From: Ensifer canadensis
GTDB lineage: Bacteria > Pseudomonadota > Alphaproteobacteria > Rhizobiales > Rhizobiaceae
Assembly (NCBI RefSeq): GCF_017488845.2
Contig: NZ_CP083370.1
Coordinates: 2,666,001 to 2,730,000, forward strand
Length of the DNA stretch: 64,000 nucleotides
Reading direction: 5' to 3'
In this document: positions 59,048-64,000 of the stretch, in pieces
How positions within the stretch are numbered: the stretch's first letter is position 1
How the letters are laid out: each line of letters starts with the position of its first letter
Notes under the pieces: generated by a model
What the model was told of the DNA's origin: nothing
What the model saw: the letters and a program-made list of their open reading frames with translations, nothing else
Database searches by the model: none
Translations under genes and position numbers: made by a program

Positions 59048-59821
59048 TCAGCTCATCCAGTTGCCGCCATCGACGTTGTAGGTCTGCGAAACGACGTAAT
59101 CGCTCTCGGCAGAAGCGAGGAAGATCGCCATGCCCGTGAGATCCTCGGCCGTTCCCATGCGCCCATAGGGGACTTCCGCTCCCGCGAGCCTCTTCTTCTC
59201 GCCGCGCGGGCGGTTCTCGTATTTGGCAAACAGTGCGTCGACGCCGTCCCAGTGCTCGCCATCGACGACGCCGGGCGCAATGGCGTTGACGTTGATGCCG
59301 TGCTTGATCAGGTTCAGCCCCGCCGACTGGGTCAGGCTGATGACCGCTGCCTTGGTGGCGCAATAGACGGCGACCAGCGCCTCGCCGCGCCGGCCTGCCT
59401 GGCTCGCCATATTGATGATCTTGCCGCCCCTGCCCTGGGCGATCATCTGTTTGGCAGCCGCCTGCATCGTGAACAGCGTCCCCGAAACATTGATCGAAAA
59501 CAGCCGGTCATAGCTTTCACGCGTGATCTCGACGATCGGCGCGAGATCGAAGAGCGCGGCGTTGTTGACGAGGATATCGAGACCACCGGCCTCGGTGACA
59601 ACCGATGCGATCGCCGCGTCGATGGAGTTCTGCTGCGTCACATCCATCTCGACGGCATAGGCGCTCGGGCCGATTTCCGATGCGGTCTCACGCGCCCGCG
59701 CCAGATTGATGTCGGCAATCGCCACTGTGGCGCCTTCTCGCACATAGGCTTCGGCGAAGGCACGACCGATACCCCGCGCGGATCCGGTGATCAGCGCGCT
59801 TTTCCCGTGAAGACGTTTCAT
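59048..59821 (-). CDS. smoS: Sorbitol dehydrogenase (SDR)
   Basis: A 257-residue classical SDR. It has [10 protein letters not shown] (cofactor), N-N-A-A-L-F, the catalytic Ser in I-N-M-A-S-Q and Y-C-A-T-K. The length and sequence pattern (N-V-D-G-G-N-W-M-S at the end) fit SmoS of rhizobia, which oxidises sorbitol to fructose and galactitol to tagatose. Start overlaps the smoK stop by ATGA. Confidence 0.93.
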   Translation of the reverse strand: MKRLHGKSALITGSARGIGRAFAEAYVREGATVAIADINLARARETASEIGPSAYAVEMDVTQQNSIDAAIASVVTEAGGLDILVNNAALFDLAPIVEITRESYDRLFSINVSGTLFTMQAAAKQMIAQGRGGKIINMASQAGRRGEALVAVYCATKAAVISLTQSAGLNLIKHGINVNAIAPGVVDGEHWDGVDALFAKYENRPRGEKKRLAGAEVPYGRMGTAEDLTGMAIFLASAESDYVVSQTYNVDGGNWMS

Positions 59822-60819
59822 CGAACTGCCAGTCCCTTGTCGTCGAACCTGTGGACGCGCTGGGCGTCGGGCGTCAGGAACACCCGGTCCCCGTGGGCGA
59901 CGGCGAAATCGCCGCTGACACGCGCGGTCATCGTTCCGATATTGTCGACGTTGACGTGCAGGAAGGTGTCCGAGCCCAGGTGCTCGGCAACGCCGACCGT
60001 GCCGGCCCAGGTGCCGTTTTCCGTTGAAAGCACCAGATGCTCGGGCCGGATGCCCATAGTGTGCGCCTGGTAGGCGGTAGCCGGCGCACCGGAAACGAAG
60101 TTCATCCGCGGCGACCCGATGAAGCCCGCCACGAAGAGATTGTCCGGCTTGTGATAGAGGTCGAGCGGCGAGCCGACCTGCTCGATGCGCCCCCGGTTGA
60201 GAACCACGATCTTGTCGGCCATGGTCATGGCTTCCACCTGATCGTGGGTGACGTAGACCATGGTCGTCTTCAGATCCTGGTGCAACTGGCTGATTTCGAG
60301 CCGCATGTTGACGCGCAGTGCTGCGTCGAGGTTCGACAAAGGCTCGTCGAACAAAAAAGCTTTCGGCTGGCGCACGATCGCGCGGCCGATGGCGACACGC
60401 TGGCGCTGGCCGCCGGAAAGCTGGCGAGGCTTTCGGTCGAGATAGTCGGTCAGGTTGAGCACACGCGCTGCGTCGGCCACCTTCTTGTCGATGACAGCCT
60501 TGTCCTCGTTCGCCATCTTCAACGGGAAGCCTATGTTCGAGCGCACACTCATATGCGGATAGAGCGCATAGGACTGGAACACCATCGAAAGTCCACGTTG
60601 CGCTGGCGGCAGCTCGGTGGCGTTCTTGCCGTCGATGACGATCTCACCATCGCTGACATCCTCTAGCCCGGCGATGAGCCTGAGCAGCGTCGATTTTCCG
60701 CAGCCCGACGGGCCGACGAAGACGACGAACTCGCCATCGTCAATATTGAGGTCGATCGACGGGATGACGGCATGGGCGCCGAAGACCTTCGAGACGTTTC
60801 TGAGTGTAATGTTTCCCAT
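59818..60819 (-). CDS. smoK: Polyol ABC importer, ATPase SmoK
   Basis: A 333-residue sugar-type ATPase from the ATG at 60819. Walker [10 protein letters not shown], signature L-S-G-G-Q-R-Q-R, Walker [12 protein letters not shown] and V-T-H-D-Q-V-E-A-M are intact, and the C-terminal regulatory OB-fold domain of the MalK group is present (about 235-333). It drives sorbitol and mannitol import with SmoEFG. A longer upstream frame belongs to a shadow. Confidence 0.94.
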   Translation of the reverse strand: MGNITLRNVSKVFGAHAVIPSIDLNIDDGEFVVFVGPSGCGKSTLLRLIAGLEDVSDGEIVIDGKNATELPPAQRGLSMVFQSYALYPHMSVRSNIGFPLKMANEDKAVIDKKVADAARVLNLTDYLDRKPRQLSGGQRQRVAIGRAIVRQPKAFLFDEPLSNLDAALRVNMRLEISQLHQDLKTTMVYVTHDQVEAMTMADKIVVLNRGRIEQVGSPLDLYHKPDNLFVAGFIGSPRMNFVSGAPATAYQAHTMGIRPEHLVLSTENGTWAGTVGVAEHLGSDTFLHVNVDNIGTMTARVSGDFAVAHGDRVFLTPDAQRVHRFDDKGLAVR

Positions 60820-60830
60820 TGTCGTATCCC

Positions 60831-61661
60831 TTATTTGACCGCGCCGAAGGTGAGGCCGCGCACGAGCTGTTTCTGCGAGAACCAGCCGAGTATGAGGATG
60901 GGGGCAATCGCCATGGTCGAGGCCGCCGAGAGCTTGGCGTAGAACAGGCCTTCGGGGCTCGAATAGGAGGCGATGAAGGCCGTGAGCGGCGCCGCCTTCG
61001 CGGCGCTGAGGTTCAGCGTCCAGAACGCCTCGTTCCAGGCAAGGATGATGTTGAGGAGCAGCGTCGAGGCGATGCCCGGGATCGCCATCGGCGTCAGCAC
61101 ATAGATGATCTCCTTGGACAGCGATGCTCCGTCCATGCGTGCCGCCTCGAGGATCTCGCCGGGGATTTCCTTGAAGTAGGTGTAGAGCATCCAGATGATG
61201 ATCGGCAGGTTGATCAGCGTCAGCACGATGACGAGGCCGGTGCGGGTATCGAGCAGGCCGGTGTTGCGGAACAACAGGTACATCGGCACGAGCACACCGA
61301 CCGACGGCATCATCTTGGTGGAGAGCATCCACATCAGCACGTCCTTGGTGCGCTTGGTCGGCGAGAACGCCATCGCCCAGGCAGACGGGATGGCGATGAT
61401 CAGGCCGATCAGCGTCGAGCCGAAGGAGATGACGACCGAGTTCATGAAGTGCAGGAAGTAGTTCGATCGGCTCTGGACCTCATGATAGTTCTCCGTCGTC
61501 CAGTCGAAGAAGAACAGGGACGGCGGCGAGGCGATCGCCTCTGCCTCGGTCTTGAAGCTCGTCAGGAACGTCCACAGGATCGGGAAGAAGATCAGGATGC
61601 CGATCGTCCAGGCGACGACCGTGACGACGATCTTTCTTTGGGTGGAGACAGTGCGTGCCAT
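60831..61661 (-). CDS. smoG: Polyol ABC importer, permease SmoG
   Basis: A 276-residue permease from the ATG at 61661; a TTG three codons upstream is possible. Six membrane helices are visible, the first around residues 15-35. The EAA loop is E-A-A-R-M-D-G-A-S. It pairs with SmoF. Twelve bases before smoK. Confidence 0.92.
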   Translation of the reverse strand: MARTVSTQRKIVVTVVAWTIGILIFFPILWTFLTSFKTEAEAIASPPSLFFFDWTTENYHEVQSRSNYFLHFMNSVVISFGSTLIGLIIAIPSAWAMAFSPTKRTKDVLMWMLSTKMMPSVGVLVPMYLLFRNTGLLDTRTGLVIVLTLINLPIIIWMLYTYFKEIPGEILEAARMDGASLSKEIIYVLTPMAIPGIASTLLLNIILAWNEAFWTLNLSAAKAAPLTAFIASYSSPEGLFYAKLSAASTMAIAPILILGWFSQKQLVRGLTFGAVK

Positions 61662-61666
61662 CGGTA

Positions 61667-62539
61667 TCAAGCCTCCAGCGTCTTGCCGATCATGCGCATC
61701 AGGAAGAATGCGACGATGTTGGCGAGGATGACGGCGATGATGCCGCCGGCGGATGCGCCGCCCACGTCGAACTGCAGCAGGGCCTGCGCATAGACGAGGA
61801 AGGTGAGGTTCGTGCTCTGCGTGCCCGGACCGCCATTGGTCGTCACCAGGATTTCCGCAAAGACCGAGAGCAGGAAGATCGTCTGGATCAGGATCACCAC
61901 GGTGATCGCACGAGAAAGATGTGGCAGCACGAGATAGATGAAGCGGCTCCAGGCGCTGGCGCCGTCCATCTGGGCTGCTTCCTTCTGCTCTTCATCGAGC
62001 GATTGCAGCGCCGTCAAAAGGATCAGCGTCGCAAAGGGCAGCCATTGCCAGGCGACGATGAGGATCACCGACATCAGGGGTGCATTGGCGAGAAAGTCGA
62101 AGGGCTGCAGTCCGAAGAGCTTGGCCAGCCAGGCGAACAGCCCGTTGACCGGGTTCATGAACATGTTCTTCCACACCAGCGCGGCGACGGTCGGCATGAT
62201 CAGGAACGGCGCGATCACCAGGATGCGCACGATCCCCTGACCGAACATCGGCTGATCGAGAAGAAGCGCCAGCGCAATGCCGCCGACGACGGTGATGAAG
62301 AGCACGCCCAGCACGATGGCGAGCGTGTTGAAGATCGCCTGGAAGAAGGCGGGATCGGTGAGGAAGTAGCTGTAGTTCGAAAAGCCCGCGAACTCCTCCA
62401 TTCCCGGCATCAAGAGATTGTAGCGCAGGAATGAGAAGTAGATTGTCATGGCCAGCGGAACGATCATCCAGGCCAGAAGCAGAAGCACCGAGGGCGCGAT
62501 CATCAAACGCGCGGCGGAGCGGGTGTGCAAGGTCGCCAT
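61667..62539 (-). CDS. smoF: Polyol ABC importer, permease SmoF
   Basis: A 290-residue permease starting MATLHTRSAARLM at 62539, preferred because GGGGGGA precedes it; the earlier ATG has no site. Six membrane helices and an EAA loop K-E-A-A-Q-M-D-G-A-S are present. A hairpin lies between it and smoE, which is usual where a binding protein is made in excess. Confidence 0.92.
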   Translation of the reverse strand: MATLHTRSAARLMIAPSVLLLLAWMIVPLAMTIYFSFLRYNLLMPGMEEFAGFSNYSYFLTDPAFFQAIFNTLAIVLGVLFITVVGGIALALLLDQPMFGQGIVRILVIAPFLIMPTVAALVWKNMFMNPVNGLFAWLAKLFGLQPFDFLANAPLMSVILIVAWQWLPFATLILLTALQSLDEEQKEAAQMDGASAWSRFIYLVLPHLSRAITVVILIQTIFLLSVFAEILVTTNGGPGTQSTNLTFLVYAQALLQFDVGGASAGGIIAVILANIVAFFLMRMIGKTLEA

Positions 62540-62635
62540 GGCGTCCCCCCAAATGACGGAATTCAACGCTGTTTCGAGATCGGGTCGGGCCAGCGCGTTT
62601 ACCCGCGTGGGCCCCTTGACTGCCTCCAGGAATTA

Positions 62636-62669
62636 CCGGGGCGCCAACCATTTGCGGCCGGCACCCCGG
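62636..62669. promoter_or_regulatory. Intercistronic hairpin between smoE and smoF
   Basis: Arms CCGGGGCGCC and GGCACCCCGG (one G-U pair) around a 14-base loop, 13 bases after the smoE stop. It could protect smoE mRNA 3' ends or attenuate downstream genes. Confidence 0.6.
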
Positions 62670-62682
62670 GCCCTTGGGAGCC

Positions 62683-63993
62683 TTATTTGATGTAGCCGGC
62701 CTTGGTCATCTCACGCTCGGTCAGTTGCTGGGCGCTGGCAAGCGCCTGGTCGACGGTCATCTGACCGGCAAGAGCCGCCGCGAACTGCTGCCCGACTGCT
62801 GTGCCGAGCCCCTGGAATTCAGGGATCGCCACGAACTGCACGCCGACATAGGGCACCGGCTTGACGGCCGGGTTCTTGGGGTCGGCTGCATTGATCGAGT
62901 CGAGCGTCATCTTCGCGAAGGGCGCTGCCTTCTGGTACTCAGGGTTGGCGTAGAGCGATGTGCGCGTGCCCGGAGGAACGTTGGCCCAGCCTTCCTTGTC
63001 GGCAACGAGCTTCAGATAGTCCTTGCCGGTTGCCCAAGCGATGAACTTCTCGGCCGCGGCCACCTTCTGCGAACCGGCGGGGATGGCAAGATTCCAGGCC
63101 CAGAGCCAGTTTCCGCGTTTGCCGAGGCCAGTGTCAGGTGCAAGCGCGAAGCCCACCTTGTCGGCAACCGTCGATTCCTTCGGGTTGGTCACGAACGAGG
63201 CCGCAACCGTCGCGTCGATCCACATGCCGCATTTGCCGGTCTGGAACAGCGACAGGTTTTCGTTGAAGCCGTTCGAGGATGCACCGGGCGGTCCGGCGTC
63301 ATTCATCAGCTTGACGTAGAAGTCGAGCGCGTTCTTCCATTCCGGCTGGTCGAACTGCGGCTTCCAGTTCTCGTCGAACCAGCGGGCGCCGAAGGCGTTC
63401 GCGGTTGCGGTCAGGAAGGCCATGTTCTCGCCCCAGCCCGCCTTGCCGCGCAGGCAGATGCCGTAGACTTCGTTGCCCTTGTCGGTGATCTTGCGCGCCG
63501 CGTCGGCGATGAAGTCCCAGGTCGGCGCGTCGGGCATGGTCAGCCCGGCCTTTTCGAACAGGTCCTTGCGGTACATCACCATCGAGCTTTCGCCGTAGAA
63601 CGGTGCGGCATAGAGCTTGTCGTCTATGGTCAGGCCCGAGCGGATCGCCGGCAGCAGGTCGTCGACGTCGTAGTCGGCGCCGAGATTGTCGAGCGGCATA
63701 AGCCAGCCCTGCTTGGCCCAGATCGGCACTTCGTAGGTGCCGATGGTCATGATGTCGTACTGGCCACCCTTGGTGGCAATATCCGTCGTCACGCGCTGGC
63801 GCAGCACGTTTTCCTCGAGTGTCACCCACTCGAGCGTAATGTCCGGATTCTTGGACGTGAATTCATCCGCCAGCTTCTGCATTCGGATCATGTCGCCGTT
63901 GTTCACGGTCGCAATGGTCAGCGTTTCTGCTTGGGCCAGACCTGCCAGAGCGACTGCCGAGCACGTGCTCAGCAGGAAAGTTCTCAAATTCAT
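62683..63993 (-). CDS. smoE: Polyol ABC importer, binding protein SmoE
   Basis: A 436-residue periplasmic binding protein. The signal peptide (about residues 1-22) ends A-G-L-A-Q-A-E. Features include T-I-A-T-V-N-N-G-D-M, W-A-K-Q-G-W-L-M-P-L, and A-P-F-Y-G-E-S-S-M-V, typical of the SBP_bac_1 family that binds sorbitol/mannitol. The gene is first in the operon; its promoter is beyond the window (7 bases remain). Confidence 0.93.
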   Translation of the reverse strand: MNLRTFLLSTCSAVALAGLAQAETLTIATVNNGDMIRMQKLADEFTSKNPDITLEWVTLEENVLRQRVTTDIATKGGQYDIMTIGTYEVPIWAKQGWLMPLDNLGADYDVDDLLPAIRSGLTIDDKLYAAPFYGESSMVMYRKDLFEKAGLTMPDAPTWDFIADAARKITDKGNEVYGICLRGKAGWGENMAFLTATANAFGARWFDENWKPQFDQPEWKNALDFYVKLMNDAGPPGASSNGFNENLSLFQTGKCGMWIDATVAASFVTNPKESTVADKVGFALAPDTGLGKRGNWLWAWNLAIPAGSQKVAAAEKFIAWATGKDYLKLVADKEGWANVPPGTRTSLYANPEYQKAAPFAKMTLDSINAADPKNPAVKPVPYVGVQFVAIPEFQGLGTAVGQQFAAALAGQMTVDQALASAQQLTEREMTKAGYIK

Positions 63994-64000
63994 CGACTTC

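Noticed and set aside
1..64000. CRISPR array or IS element
   Set aside because: No regularly spaced repeats and no transposase gene or terminal inverted repeats were seen; the only long inverted repeat is the 42-bp operator pair.

Overview
The GC-rich sequence, gene families and gene order point to an alphaproteobacterium of the Rhizobiaceae, most likely Sinorhizobium/Ensifer. The right half carries tonB-hmuPSTUV, a phyR-nepR-ecfG stress locus and a smoEFGK-smoS-mtlK polyol operon in an order that, from memory and unchecked, recalls the S. meliloti chromosome.

Region 1 (1-16462) is the right part of a tailed prophage; its left end lies outside the window. Leftward come the late genes: small and large terminase, portal, scaffold-like protein, an SU10-type major capsid protein and a chain of small head-tail genes with 4-base overlaps. 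Before them are a primase-helicase of the T7 gp4 type, a DUF1376 replication protein and a DUF6362 helix-turn-helix protein. The control region (12310-13130) has a ribbon-helix-helix (RHH) protein gene between two mirror-image promoter/operator blocks, an arrangement like lambda oL/oR but without a CI-type protein. Rightward run a second RHH protein, several small genes, an S24-like protein without its catalytic serine and an excisionase-like protein, which meets the convergent integrase. Just outside the integrase is the 3' half of a tRNA, probably tRNA-Arg(CCG), which marks the attachment site. Two plus-strand genes with their own terminator (8015-8626) sit in the late region as a moron.

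Region 2 (16.7-23.4 kb) is a loose set of chromosomal genes: a GNAT acetyltransferase, a secreted DUF1254 protein, a divergent AraC regulator/SDR pair and a nucleotidyl cyclase with TPRs. Region 3 (23.4-30.3 kb) is a surface-sugar island: RfbC-like epimerase, acyltransferase, SDR reductase, CmcI-type methyltransferase, RfbF, RfbG, sugar C-methyltransferase and a glycosyltransferase. Together they could make and attach a CDP-linked, C-methylated 6-deoxyhexose.

Region 4 (30.5-43.3 kb) holds a dipeptide/oligopeptide ABC importer with a membrane dipeptidase, a DUF900 lipoprotein hydrolase, a LacI regulator with a Gfo/Idh/MocA dehydrogenase and a ThuA protein, a TetR-SMR efflux pair, a truncated hemoglobin gene with a frameshift, and a DUF423 protein. 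Region 5 (43.3-50.4 kb) is the heme/iron locus: a heme-monooxygenase-like operon with a DUF2325 protein, tonB, and hmuPSTUV, with TGA-N9-TCA iron boxes in two promoter regions. Region 6 (50.5-54.9 kb) holds two membrane/stress proteins, an HWE-type sensor kinase, and ecfG-nepR divergent from phyR, with back-to-back EcfG-type promoters; a candidate small RNA lies next to them. Region 7 (55.1-64 kb) is the sorbitol/mannitol uptake and oxidation operon, which contains two copies of an intergenic inverted-repeat element.
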